Positions 1 through 14,188 are shown, counted from the stretch's first letter. The stretch: DNA of 40,769 nucleotides from Micromonospora sp. ATCC 39149 (GCF_000158815.1 NZ_GG657738.1:2577349-2618117); one strand, 5' to 3'. Translations and numbers: made by a program. Notes: a model not told the origin generated them from the letters alone.

Positions 1-1
1 G

Positions 2-1240
2 GCCTCCGGGACGACCGCCGCCGCCAGGCCCATCGGCGCGGTCGGGACGGGCGGGGCCACCGACGCGACCGCGACCGGCGGCGTCACCACAACGATCGAG
101 GCCGGCGGGCCCACGGGAGCCGGCGGGGTGGCCCGCGCCGGCGACGTGAACTCCCCGGACGACGCGGCCACCACCGCCGGTTCCCGCGCCGCCGACGGCG
201 GGGGCCCTACGGATCCGGCCGCCGTCGCCGAAGCGGCGGGCACGCCGGACCCGGCGGGCTCCACCACCGAAGTGCCCACTCCCGCGCGCACGAAGGCGAC
301 CGGTGCGACAGGTGCCACGGAGAAGACCGCTGCGGCGGACGCCACGACGGCACCGGATGCTGCGGATCGCGCCGAGGCACCGACCGCCGCGCCGCCCCCT
401 GGCCGGCCCGGCCCGCTGCCCAGCGACGCAACCCACCCGGTTGGCGACGTGACGCAGCCCGACGGGCCGACGTCGGCCCCGGCGGGCGGCCCCGCGTGGG
501 ACTGGTCCCTGCCACCCGCGGGCGACGTGACGCAGCCCGACCGGCCGACGTCGGCCCCGGCGGGCGGCCCCGCGTGGGACTGGTCCCTGCCACCCGCGCC
601 GGACGGCCAGCCGAACGCCGGGACGGCACCGCGCCCCCGCCCCCGGTTGTCCCTGCCCGATCTCGACCGGGCGTCGAGCTGGGACGCGTTCGGCAACGCC
701 ACCCGGCGGGCCGTCTCCCCGGCTTCGGAGCGCCGCGCACCGGGCGGGACACGACCCGTGTACGGCGAGCCGCAGGCCCCGGGCGACGCGCAGGCCCCGG
801 GCGACGCGCAGACCCCCGGCGACGCGCAGGCCCCCCTGGGCAAGACGCAGACGCCCGCCGAGACGCCGGCTCCGCACGGCGGGCCGGGCGGGCCGCGGAC
901 GACCGGCGACGGTGCGGGCGGCGACGGTGCGGCCGACGACACCCCCCGCGCGCCCGGTGCCGCCCCGGAAGGTGCCGGTACCGGGCCGGAGGAGCCCGCC
1001 GCCGGCCGGTCCCGGCTGCTGCGGACCCTGTTCCGGCGCAACCGGACGCGGACGGCCGAAAAGACCGCCACGGCGGCGGAGTGGGACGACCGCCGGGAGC
1101 AGGAACCGCTGCCGGCGCAGGACGAGGAGTACGTCGACTGGGTCACCGGCCTCGCCCGCCCCGTGCCGGGCGAGGACGGTGGGTCGGGGGACGCCGAGCG
1201 GCACTCGCTGCGGCCCTCCGGCCGTCACCACCGGGACTGA
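2..1240 (+). CDS. Ala/Pro/Gly-rich low-complexity protein, 3' part
   Basis: The reading frame is open to the left edge of the window, so the start codon is missing and at least 412 residues are visible. I do not recognise the function. Nearly the whole visible part is low complexity (Ala, Pro, Gly, Thr, Asp) and probably disordered. It has two perfect-looking 26-residue repeats containing the aromatic motif PAWDWSLPP, then several QAPGDA hexapeptides. A basic stretch (LLRTLFRRNRTRT) follows about 65-75 residues before the end, and the tail holds an acidic/aromatic motif, EEYVDWVTGLARPVPGED. No membrane segment is seen in the visible part. An N-terminal folded or membrane domain may lie outside the window. 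It converges on thiC, with a hairpin between them. Confidence 0.65.
   Translation, partial: ASGTTAAARPIGAVGTGGATDATATGGVTTTIEAGGPTGAGGVARAGDVNSPDDAATTAGSRAADGGGPTDPAAVAEAAGTPDPAGSTTEVPTPARTKATGATGATEKTAAADATTAPDAADRAEAPTAAPPPGRPGPLPSDATHPVGDVTQPDGPTSAPAGGPAWDWSLPPAGDVTQPDRPTSAPAGGPAWDWSLPPAPDGQPNAGTAPRPRPRLSLPDLDRASSWDAFGNATRRAVSPASERRAPGGTRPVYGEPQAPGDAQAPGDAQTPGDAQAPLGKTQTPAETPAPHGGPGGPRTTGDGAGGDGAADDTPRAPGAAPEGAGTGPEEPAAGRSRLLRTLFRRNRTRTAEKTATAAEWDDRREQEPLPAQDEEYVDWVTGLARPVPGEDGGSGDAERHSLRPSGRHHRD
443..598 (+). repeat. 78-bp tandem duplication inside the first gene
   Basis: Two adjacent 78-bp units (443-520 and 521-598) differ at one base only, a G to C that changes Gly to Arg. Each encodes a 26-residue unit starting GDVTQPD and ending AWDWSLPPA. 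The unit is a multiple of three, so the frame is kept. The near identity suggests a recent duplication. Confidence 0.9.
773..838 (+). repeat. 18-bp tandem repeats coding for QAPGDA
   Basis: Three full 18-bp units (773-790, 791-808, 809-826) and a partial fourth encode Q-A/T-P-G-D-A hexapeptides in the same low-complexity protein. Such in-frame repeats vary easily in copy number. Confidence 0.8.
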
Positions 1241-1258
1241 CCGCCCCGGTGGTGTCCC

Positions 1259-1318
1259 GCCATGTCGGCGACGTGGCGGCATCGATCCCGTAGGACGCTG
1301 CCAGGTCGCCGACATGGC
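1259..1318. terminator. Long hairpin between convergent genes
   Basis: Arms of 14 perfect base pairs (1259-1272 with 1305-1318) enclose a second stem of 7 pairs with one wobble (1274-1280 with 1297-1303) and a 16-base loop. It sits between the end of the low-complexity gene (+) and the end of thiC (-), where a bidirectional terminator is expected. There is no T-run, as is common in GC-rich actinobacteria. Confidence 0.65.
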
Positions 1319-1366
1319 CTGCCGTCGACCTGCCGCCAGCCGGGCCAGACCGAGCCGCCCCCGGCC

Positions 1367-4452
<3,086 letters not shown>

Positions 4453-4464
4453 TCCGGCCCGGGG

Positions 4465-6652
<2,188 letters not shown>

Positions 6653-6657
<5 letters not shown>

Positions 6658-7279
6658 ACGTCAGCGCCCCGAGCAGCTCGGCGGTGACCCGCGCCGGGTC
6701 GACGGCGGCGGAGAGCGCCCCGACCACCGCCACCCCGTACGCCCCGGCGGCGCGCAGCGCCGGGACGCCTGCGGCGGTCACCCCGCCGATGGCGATCACC
6801 GGCACCGCCACGGCCCGGGCCACGGCGCGTACCCCGGCGGGGCCGATCGGGTCCGGCAGGCCGGCCTTCGTGTCGGTGGCGTGGCAGGGGCCGACGCCGA
6901 GGTAGCTGGCTCCGGCGGCCTCCGCCTCGGCGGCCGGCCCCGGCGCGCGGGCGGTCGCGCCGAGCACGGCGGTGGGGCCGAGGACCCGGCGGGCCGCCGC
7001 GACCGGCAGGTCGTCCGCGCCGACGTGCCCGCCGGCGGCGCCGACCGCGAGCGCCACGTGCAGCCGGTCGTTGACCAGGCACGTCGCCCCGTACGGGGCG
7101 CACAGCGCGACCACCCGGCCGGCCAGGTCGTACGCCTCGCGGTCGGTGGCGTCGTCGGTGACGCGGACCTGGACGACCAGCTCGGCGCGGGCCACCGGCA
7201 GGGCGGCACGCAGTACGGCGAGCGGGTCCCGCCCCGGTCGGGTGTCGGTGATCAGATGCAGTCGCCCAAGGGAAGGCAC
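6653..7279 (-). CDS. thiE: Thiamine-phosphate synthase ThiE
   Basis: ThiE couples HMP pyrophosphate with thiazole phosphate to give thiamin phosphate. The 208-residue TIM barrel begins LHLITDTR and has NDR at 70-72, GGHVGADD (metal-side aspartates 89-90), the phosphate-site GPCHATDTKAG with K138, and VIAIGGV. The usual REK motif is changed to RVT (R39 kept). The GTG at 7279 has an AGGAG ribosome-binding site located at the 3' end of the TPP riboswitch, so ligand binding could hide it. It is the first gene of the operon. The stop codon is provided by an intergenic repeat, so the final one or two residues may be repeat-derived. Confidence 0.93.
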
Positions 7280-7287
7280 GGCAACTC

Positions 7288-7378
7288 TCCTCCCTGCGCC
7301 GGCATTACCCGGATCAGGTTCGACGGTCGGGGGCTCCAGCCCCCCTCTCAGCCCGGTACACCGGGCTCCCGTGGGTTA
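7288..7378 (-). promoter_or_regulatory. TPP riboswitch (THI element)
   Basis: On the - strand the sequence has the conserved core parts of the TPP aptamer in order: CACGGGAGCCCG, a short hairpin, GGGCTGAGAGGG, a GC-rich P3 hairpin, then GAACCTGATCCGGGTAATG and CCGGCGCAGGGAG. It lies directly upstream of thiE, whose Shine-Dalgarno GGAGG overlaps the 3' end of the aptamer. I see no separate T-run terminator, so control of translation initiation is more likely than transcription termination. It should turn the whole thi operon down when thiamin pyrophosphate is plentiful. Ends are approximate. Confidence 0.95.
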
Positions 7379-7388
7379 CGTCCGTGTC

Positions 7389-7417
7389 ACCGTACGACGG
7401 ATCGGTCGGTTCGCCAA
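7389..7417 (-). promoter_or_regulatory. Predicted promoter of the thi operon
   Basis: A TTGGCG (-35, 7417-7412) is followed by 17 bases and TACGGT (-10, 7394-7389), fitting the actinobacterial housekeeping pattern TTGACN-17/18-TANNNT. The predicted start point (about 7382) falls a few bases before the riboswitch, which supports the call. Confidence 0.7.
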
Positions 7418-7688
7418 GGGGCCCAGCGGTGGCCCGGACCACGGGTCCGCCGGCCCGTTGCGCCACTCGTCCCATTCCTCCACTTCCGCCGGATAGGCCA
7501 ATCACCGATATCGAATCGTTACACGTCGACGCCTTGCCGGAAACGAACCTAGCGGCGCTAATTTGTTTATTCGATCGACATAATTTGATGCGCGGCCTCG
7601 GCGTGGCCCGGCACCGATCCGACCGGGCGCGGTCTGCGGCGAAGTCGCCCCTGCCCACCACTGTCCAGCTCGGACAAAGGAGCATTGA
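7418..7688 (+). promoter_or_regulatory. AT-rich upstream region of the large secreted protein gene
   Basis: This gene-free stretch separates the divergent thi operon and the large secreted-protein gene. It contains an AT-rich island that stands out from the GC-rich surroundings: TAATTTG occurs at 7559-7565 and 7581-7587, exactly 22 bases apart, with the palindrome CGATCG between them (7572-7577). ATCGAAT (7510-7516) and its complement ATTCGAT (7569-7575) form an additional inverted pair. These are operator- or promoter-like. I could not assign a clear -35/-10 pair. Confidence 0.45.
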
Positions 7689-10600
7689 GTGTCTCCGTCC
7701 CGCCGCCGCCGCAAACCTCGCGGCATCCTCAGCACCGCCCTCCTCACCCTGTCCCTCGTCGCCACCGGCCTGGTCGCCGGCACCGCCGCCCAGGCCGCAC
7801 CGGTCGCGGCAGCACCGGTCGCGGCAGCAGCGCCCGCCCAGGCAGCCGCAGCCGATCCGTTCTCGGTGCTCGTCTTCTCCAAGACCGCCGGGTTCCGGCA
7901 CGACTCCATCCCCGCCGGCATCGCCGCCATCCAGAAGCTCGGCGCCGACAACGGCTTCACCGTCGACGCCACCGAGGACGGCGGGGCGTTCACCGACGCC
8001 AACCTCGCGAAGTACCGCGCCGTGATCTGGCTGTCGACCACCGGGGACGTCCTCGCCGCCGATCAGCAGGCCGCGTTCGAGCGCTACATCCAGGGCGGCG
8101 GCGGGTACGTGGGCATCCACGCCGCCTCCGACACCGAGTACAGCTGGTCCTGGTACGGCGACCTGGTCGGCGCGTACTTCGCCAGCCACCCCACCAACCA
8201 GCAGGCCACCATCAAGGTGGAGGACCACGCGCACCCGTCCACCGCCACGCTGCCGGACAAGTGGTCCCGCTACGACGAGTGGTACAACTTCCAGTCCAAC
8301 CCGCGCGGCGACGTGCACGTGCTGGCCAGCCTCGACGAGACCAGCTACACCCCGGGCTCCGGCGCGATGGGTGCCGACCACCCGACCGCCTGGTGCCACG
8401 ACTTCGACGGCGGCCGGGCCTGGTACACCGGCGGCGGCCACACGCAGCAGTCGTTCGCGGAACCGGAGTTCCTCGCCCACCTGCTCGGCGGCATCCGCAC
8501 GGCGGCCGGCGTCGAGCGGGCCGACTGCGGCGCCTCGAAGACGTCGAGCTTCGAGAAGGTGACGCTGGACAGCAACACCAACAACCCGATGGAGCTGGAC
8601 ATCGCTCCGGACGGCCGGGTCTTCTACGCCGAGCGCGACGGCCGGGTGCAGATCATCAAGCCGAACACCGGCAACACGGTCACCGCGACCCGGCTGGACG
8701 TCTTCACCGGCAACGAGGACGGCCTGATCGGTCTCCGCCTCGACCCGGACTTCGCCACCAACAAGTGGATCTACCTGTACTACGCGCCGGCCAGTGGCGG
8801 CCCCCGCAACTACCTGTCCCGGTTCACCGTCACCGGTGACACCATCGACAAGGCCAGCGAGAAGGTCGTCCTCCAGGTCGACACGCAGCGCAACACCTGC
8901 TGCCACGCGGGCGGCAGCATGACCTTCGACTCTGCCGGCAACCTGTACCTGGCCACCGGTGACAACACCAACCCGTTCGAGTCCGACGCGTACACCCCGA
9001 TCGACGAGCGGCCCGGTCGGCAGGACTACGACGCGCAGCGCACCGCCGGCAACACCAACGACCTGCGCGGCAAGGTGATCCGGATCCACCCGGAGGACGA
9101 CGGGACGTACACCATCCCGGCGGGGAACCTGTTCGCGCCGGGCACCGCGAAGACCCGGCCGGAGATCTACGGCATGGGTTTCCGCAACCCCTTCCGCATC
9201 GGCGTCGACCCGAAGACCGACGTGCTCTACGTCGCCGACTACGGGCCGGACGCGGGCGCGAACAACCCGAACCGGGGCCCCGAGGGCACGGTCGAGTGGA
9301 ACATCGTCGACCGGCCGGGCAACTACGGCTGGCCGTACTGCGCCGGGGCGAACTACGCGTACAACGACTACCAGTTCCCGTCGGGCCCGTCCGGGGCGAA
9401 GTTCGACTGCGCCGCGCCGGTCAACAACTCCCCCAACAACACCGGCCTGACCAACCTGCCCCCGGCGATTCCCGCCACGGTCGACTACGACTACTCGGGC
9501 AACCCGCGCTTCCCCGAGATCGGTGGCGGCGGCGCCCCGATGGGCGGCCCGGTCTACCGGTACGACGCCGACAACCCGTCGAAGACCAAGTGGCCGGCGT
9601 ACTACGACGGCAAGGCGATGGTCGGCGAGTGGAACCAGTCGAAGATGTACACGATGCAGGTCAGCGCGGACGGCAAGTCGCTGATCGACATCAACCAGGT
9701 GCTGACCGGGATGGGCATGGTCCGCCCGATGGACTTCGAGTTCGGGCCCGACGGCGCGCTGTACCTGATCGAGTGGGGCAGCGGCTTCGGCGGCAACAAC
9801 GACAACTCCGGGGTCTACCGGATCGACTACACCGCCGGTGACCGGGCCCCGATCGCCGAGGCCAGCGCGACGCCCACCTCCGGGCCCGCGCCACTGACCG
9901 TGAGCTTCTCCAGCGCCGGCTCCCGCGACCCGGACGGCGGCGTCCTCACGTACTTCTGGGACTTCGGCGACGGGCACACCTCCGCCGAGAAGAACCCCAC
10001 CCACACGTACGACGAACCGGGCAACTACACCGCCCAACTCACCGTCACCAACCCCGCCGGCCGTACCGCCGTGGCGAACGTGCCGATCACGGTCGGCAAC
10101 ACCGCCCCGACGGTGACCATCGAGTTCCCGCCGAACGGCGGCTTCTTCGAGTGGGGCGACCAGGTCAAGTACGCGATCGAGGTGACCGACCCGGAGGACG
10201 ACGAGATCGACTGTAACCGGGTCCGGCTCCAGGTGCTGCTCGGCCACGACGAGCACGCCCACCCGCTGGAGCAGCACACCGGCTGCACCGGCATCGTGCA
10301 GACCTCGCTGGCGTCCGGGCACGGCGCGGAGGCCAACGTCTTCGCGGTCTTCGAGGCGACGTACACCGACGACGGCGGTGTCGGCGGTGCCGGCGCGCTG
10401 ACCGGCCGGGCGATCGAGCAGTTGCAGCCCAAGCGCAAGCAGGCCGAGTACTTCGCCGCCACCGGCCGGGCCCCCGGCAGCACCGGCGGCGGCGACCCGG
10501 GCGTGCAGAAGGAGACGGGCTCCGACACCGCCGGCGGCGGCCAGAACATCGGCTTCGTCGAGGACGGCGACTGGTGGTCGATCGCCCCGGCCAGCCTGAC

Positions 10601-13508
10601 CGGGATCGACTCGATCCGGTTCCGGGCGGCCTCGTCCGTCCAGGGCGGGCGGATCGAGGTCCGCGCGGGCACCGTCGACGGCCCGCTGGTCGCGTCCGCG
10701 AACGTGCCCGGCACCGGCGGCTGGCAGCAGTACGTCGACGTGACCGCTCCGGTCACCGGAACGGCTGAGGGCACGCTGTACTTCCTCGCGAAGGACCCGG
10801 CCGGCGGCACCGGCTCGCTGTTCAACGTCAACTGGATGGACTTCCTCGGCCGCGGCGTCACCGAAAACGCGCCGCCGCAGGTCAGCGCCACGGCGACGCC
10901 GACCACCGGCACCGCGCCGGTCACCGTCGCCTTCGACGGGACAGCCACCGACGCCGAGGGCGACACCCCGCTGACGTACGCCTGGGACTTCGGCGACGGC
11001 GGGACGGCGTCGACCCTCGACGCCACCCACACGTACACCGTGCCGGGCAACTTCACCGCCACCCTGACGGTGACCGACGCCCGGGGCGCGAAGGCGTACG
11101 TGAACGTCCCGGTGAAAATCGAGGCGCCGAACACGTCCTGCTTCGGGGCGCGCTCGGACGACTTCCTCGGCACCAGCCTCGACAAGAGCCGCTGGGCCGT
11201 GGTCCGGGAGAACCAGCTCTACTCGATCGCCGGCGGGTCGCTGCGGCTGCCCACCTCTCCCGGTGACCTGTACGGCACCCGTAACGACGCCACCAACCTG
11301 GTCCTCCAGCCCGCGCCCAGCGGGGCCTGGCAGGCCACCACGAAGGTCACCGTGCCTGTCACCGCCGACTACCAGCAGGCCGGCCTGATGGTGTACGGCG
11401 ACGACGACAACTACGCCAAGCTGGACCTGGTGTACGGCGGCAACCGCAAGGTGGAGTTCCTTCGGGAGACGGCCGGTTCGCCGCGCAACGAGGCGGCCGA
11501 CAGCGCCGCCGCGCCCGCTGGCGACACCATCTGGCTGCGGGTGACCAGCGACGGGACGAACCTGACGGCGGAGTTCTCCGCCAACGGGTCGACGTTCACC
11601 CCGGTCGGCCGGTCCGCCGCGCTCGCCGGGATCACCAACCCCCGGATCGGGCTGTTCGCCCTCAACGGCGGCACCACCGCCCCCGTGGTGAACGCGGTGT
11701 TCGACTGGTTCCAGGTTGCGCCGGACGCCCCGGCCGAGCCGGTCGACCCGTCGGACGAGTTCAACGGCACCACGCTGGACAAGTGCCGGTGGAACGCGGT
11801 GCTGCGGGAGGACCCGGCCGCGTACCGGGTTACCGGCGGCGAGTTGCGGATCGACGTGCCGTCCGGTGACATCTACGGCACCGGCAACACCGGGCCGACG
11901 AACTTCATCCTCCAGACCGCGCCGGCCGGCGACTGGACCCTGGAGACGAAGGTCGACGGCAGCCTGCTGGCCGAGCAGTACCAACAGGCCGGTCTGATCG
12001 TCCACGCCGACGACGACAACTACGTCAAGTTCGACTTCATCGTGGACAACCAGGCCGGTCAGGCGATCTCCCGGCGGATCGAGTTCCGCAGCGAGGTCGG
12101 CGGGGCCATACAGGACCCACAGCCGCAGGTCACCAACCTGACCTCGGCGGTGTGGCACCTGCGGGTGGCGCGCACCGGGAACGAGTTCACCGCGTCGTAC
12201 TCGGCCGACGGGCAGAAGTGGACGACACTCGGGACGGTGAGCAACACCGTCGTCGGGGCCACCCCGAAGGTGGGTCTGTTCACCCTCGGGGGGAACGCGG
12301 CCACCTCGAAGACCGCGTCGTTCGACTACTTCCGGCTCGGCACCGCAGCGGTCGACACGACCGCGCCGGTGACGACGGCGACGGTCTCCGGCACCCCGAC
12401 CGAGGGCTGGCACACCGCGCCGGTCACCGTCACGCTCGCGGCGGCCGACGAGGCCGACGGCAGTGGGGTGGCGACCACCGAGTACCAGCTCGACGGGGCC
12501 ACCGCGTGGACCGCGTACACGTCGCCGGTGCAGGTCAGCGGTGACGGGGCGCACGAGTTGCGGTTCCGGTCGACCGACTCCGCCGGCAACGTGGAGGCCA
12601 CCAAGACGGTCGCTGTGAAGATCGACGCCACGGCGCCGGTCAGCTCGGCGGCGTTCGCCCCGGCGAACGACGACGGCTGGCACGCCGGCACGGTTCCGGT
12701 GGTGCTCACCTCCACCGACGCCGGTTCCGGGGTGAAGCTGCTGGAGTTCTCGCTCGACGGCGGGGCGTGGACGGCGTACACCGCGCCGGTCGAGGTGACC
12801 GGGAACGGCAGCCACGAGCTGCTCTACCGGGCCACCGACACCGCCGGCAACGCCGAGGCGCTGAAGTCGGCGGTGGTGAAGATCGACGGTGAGAAGCCGA
12901 CGCTGCTGGTCTCCGGCGTCGCCGACGGCCAGCTCTACGGCGACAGCCAGGACGTGCGGATCTCCTGGGAGGCGGTCGACCCGACCTCCGGCGTCAAGAC
13001 GACGACCGGCAAGTTGGACGGCAAGTCGTACGCCAACCAGACCCTGCAGGCCATGTACGAGCTGCCGCTCGGCATGCACGAGCTGACCGTGACCGCGACC
13101 GACAAGGCGGGCAACTCCACCACCTCGACGGTCCGGTTCTTCGTCACCACCTCGTTCCGGGACATGCAGAACCTGCTGGACCGGTTCAAGGCGACCGGGC
13201 GGCTGTCGACGAAGGCGCACAAGGATCTGTCGAGCAAGCTGTCCGCGGCCCGGCAGGCCGAGGCGGCCGGCAACGACGCGAAGGCGATCAAGCTGCTGAA
13301 GGAGTTCCGCACGCTCGTGGCGAAGCCGGGCCTGATCGGTGAGGCGGAGGTCCGTGACGTCCTCACCCGGGACGCCGACTCCATGATCGTCCGGCTCGGC
13401 GGCACGGCCAGCAAGGCCGGGGTCAAGGCCAACGGCGGCACGTCGCTCAAGGGCACGGGCCGGCTCGGCGACGATCCCACCCGGATCAGCCGGGGTCGCT
13501 CCCTGTAA
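7689..13508 (+). CDS. Secreted multidomain ThuA / glucose-sorbosone dehydrogenase / PKD protein
   Basis: The 1939-residue product has a signal peptide (about 1-40, RRRRKPRG then a hydrophobic stretch and AQA). A ThuA-like domain follows (58-275, VLVFSKTAGFRHDS and GGGGYVGIHAASD). Next is a glucose/sorbosone dehydrogenase beta-propeller (288-714) with H406 in CCHAGG, the GFRNPFRIG motif at 497-505 and NYGWPYC, which suggest PQQ-type sugar oxidation. Further modules are PKD (720-804), a linker, a CBM6-like domain (917-1056), PKD (1061-1145), two related lectin-like domains (1151-1348, 1353-1551, each with YQQAGL), about three OmpL47-like repeats (1556-1821) and a FIMAH-like helical end (1822-1905). 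No sortase or membrane anchor is visible. GTG 7689 follows AAAGGAG by 7 bases. The role is probably extracellular carbohydrate binding and oxidation; the substrate is unknown. Confidence 0.92.
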   Translation: MSPSRRRRKPRGILSTALLTLSLVATGLVAGTAAQAAPVAAAPVAAAAPAQAAAADPFSVLVFSKTAGFRHDSIPAGIAAIQKLGADNGFTVDATEDGGAFTDANLAKYRAVIWLSTTGDVLAADQQAAFERYIQGGGGYVGIHAASDTEYSWSWYGDLVGAYFASHPTNQQATIKVEDHAHPSTATLPDKWSRYDEWYNFQSNPRGDVHVLASLDETSYTPGSGAMGADHPTAWCHDFDGGRAWYTGGGHTQQSFAEPEFLAHLLGGIRTAAGVERADCGASKTSSFEKVTLDSNTNNPMELDIAPDGRVFYAERDGRVQIIKPNTGNTVTATRLDVFTGNEDGLIGLRLDPDFATNKWIYLYYAPASGGPRNYLSRFTVTGDTIDKASEKVVLQVDTQRNTCCHAGGSMTFDSAGNLYLATGDNTNPFESDAYTPIDERPGRQDYDAQRTAGNTNDLRGKVIRIHPEDDGTYTIPAGNLFAPGTAKTRPEIYGMGFRNPFRIGVDPKTDVLYVADYGPDAGANNPNRGPEGTVEWNIVDRPGNYGWPYCAGANYAYNDYQFPSGPSGAKFDCAAPVNNSPNNTGLTNLPPAIPATVDYDYSGNPRFPEIGGGGAPMGGPVYRYDADNPSKTKWPAYYDGKAMVGEWNQSKMYTMQVSADGKSLIDINQVLTGMGMVRPMDFEFGPDGALYLIEWGSGFGGNNDNSGVYRIDYTAGDRAPIAEASATPTSGPAPLTVSFSSAGSRDPDGGVLTYFWDFGDGHTSAEKNPTHTYDEPGNYTAQLTVTNPAGRTAVANVPITVGNTAPTVTIEFPPNGGFFEWGDQVKYAIEVTDPEDDEIDCNRVRLQVLLGHDEHAHPLEQHTGCTGIVQTSLASGHGAEANVFAVFEATYTDDGGVGGAGALTGRAIEQLQPKRKQAEYFAATGRAPGSTGGGDPGVQKETGSDTAGGGQNIGFVEDGDWWSIAPASLTGIDSIRFRAASSVQGGRIEVRAGTVDGPLVASANVPGTGGWQQYVDVTAPVTGTAEGTLYFLAKDPAGGTGSLFNVNWMDFLGRGVTENAPPQVSATATPTTGTAPVTVAFDGTATDAEGDTPLTYAWDFGDGGTASTLDATHTYTVPGNFTATLTVTDARGAKAYVNVPVKIEAPNTSCFGARSDDFLGTSLDKSRWAVVRENQLYSIAGGSLRLPTSPGDLYGTRNDATNLVLQPAPSGAWQATTKVTVPVTADYQQAGLMVYGDDDNYAKLDLVYGGNRKVEFLRETAGSPRNEAADSAAAPAGDTIWLRVTSDGTNLTAEFSANGSTFTPVGRSAALAGITNPRIGLFALNGGTTAPVVNAVFDWFQVAPDAPAEPVDPSDEFNGTTLDKCRWNAVLREDPAAYRVTGGELRIDVPSGDIYGTGNTGPTNFILQTAPAGDWTLETKVDGSLLAEQYQQAGLIVHADDDNYVKFDFIVDNQAGQAISRRIEFRSEVGGAIQDPQPQVTNLTSAVWHLRVARTGNEFTASYSADGQKWTTLGTVSNTVVGATPKVGLFTLGGNAATSKTASFDYFRLGTAAVDTTAPVTTATVSGTPTEGWHTAPVTVTLAAADEADGSGVATTEYQLDGATAWTAYTSPVQVSGDGAHELRFRSTDSAGNVEATKTVAVKIDATAPVSSAAFAPANDDGWHAGTVPVVLTSTDAGSGVKLLEFSLDGGAWTAYTAPVEVTGNGSHELLYRATDTAGNAEALKSAVVKIDGEKPTLLVSGVADGQLYGDSQDVRISWEAVDPTSGVKTTTGKLDGKSYANQTLQAMYELPLGMHELTVTATDKAGNSTTSTVRFFVTTSFRDMQNLLDRFKATGRLSTKAHKDLSSKLSAARQAEAAGNDAKAIKLLKEFRTLVAKPGLIGEAEVRDVLTRDADSMIVRLGGTASKAGVKANGGTSLKGTGRLGDDPTRISRGRSL

Positions 13509-13515
13509 CGGAAGC

Positions 13516-13554
13516 GGGGCCGCTCCCGCCGTCCACGACGGCGGGAGCGGCCCC
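13516..13554 (+). terminator. Strong hairpin terminator
   Basis: A perfect 18-bp stem (13516-13533 with 13537-13554) with a 3-base loop starts 7 bases after the stop of the large secreted protein gene. It would end most transcripts before the next gene, or give partial read-through. Confidence 0.8.
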
Positions 13555-13583
13555 ACCCGAACCGAACGAGTGGAGCACGTGCG

Positions 13584-14132
13584 ATGCGTACCCTCAGGAT
13601 TCTCACCGCCACGCTCGTCGCGGCGTGCCTGGTGGCGCTGCCGACGGCCCCGGCGGCGGCGCACAACGGAAAACTCAAGCTGACGGTGGCCGGCGACGGG
13701 GCCGGCGGGGTCACCGTGCAGGCCACCCACGCCGACGGCCACCGGCTCGACCAGCCGGTGCGGTTGGTCCTCACCGCCGAGGGTGAGGGCGACCGGAAGG
13801 CCGGGCCGCTGCAACTCGAACCGGCCGCGGAGGGGCAGGGCTTCTACTCCAGCGGCCCGGTGCTCTCCCCCGGCCGCTGGCGGGTGACGGTCACCGCGCC
13901 CGCCCCGTACAAGACGTCGGCGATGGCGACCGTGCAGGCCCGGCCCGCCCAGTCGCCGCCCGCGCCACGGCCCGTCGCCGTGCAGGCCGGCCCGGACGAG
14001 CGGGACCGGTCGGGCGTCGGGTGGTGGACGTACGCGGCCGGCGGGCTCGTCGCCGGCGCGCTGCTGGCGGCGGTGCCGCTGCTGCTCGTGCGGCGACGCC
14101 GGCCGGCCGGCCCCGGGGAGCCGACGGCCTGA
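13584..14132 (+). CDS. Secreted, C-terminally membrane-anchored small protein with His-first mature end
   Basis: The 182-residue protein has a signal peptide with predicted cleavage after A26 (TAPAAA/HNGK), so the mature chain would begin with H27. The extracellular part (27-119) is a small beta-type domain with H49 and H53 in THADGHRL and the YtkA/CopC-like phrase PGRWRVTVTAP. A Pro-rich linker leads to one membrane helix (about 147-169) and an RRRR stop-transfer end. I do not know its function. An N-terminal histidine plus further histidines is what copper-binding CopC-type and LPMO-type proteins use, but this is inference. It follows the large secreted gene by 75 bases with a terminator between. 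The ATG at 13584 is preceded by GAGCACGTGCG, a weak ribosome-binding site. Confidence 0.85.
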   Translation: MRTLRILTATLVAACLVALPTAPAAAHNGKLKLTVAGDGAGGVTVQATHADGHRLDQPVRLVLTAEGEGDRKAGPLQLEPAAEGQGFYSSGPVLSPGRWRVTVTAPAPYKTSAMATVQARPAQSPPAPRPVAVQAGPDERDRSGVGWWTYAAGGLVAGALLAAVPLLLVRRRRPAGPGEPTA

Positions 14133-14146
14133 CCGGCCGAGAGTCG

Positions 14147-14188
14147 GACGAGGGACGTCGGGGGCGGGCTGCCCCGGCGTCCCTCGTC
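14147..14188. terminator. Hairpin between convergent genes
   Basis: An 11-bp perfect stem (14147-14157 with 14178-14188) with a GC-rich loop that can itself fold (GGGGCGGGCTGCCCC) separates the small secreted protein gene (+) from the aldo/keto reductase gene (-). It probably serves both directions. Confidence 0.65.
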
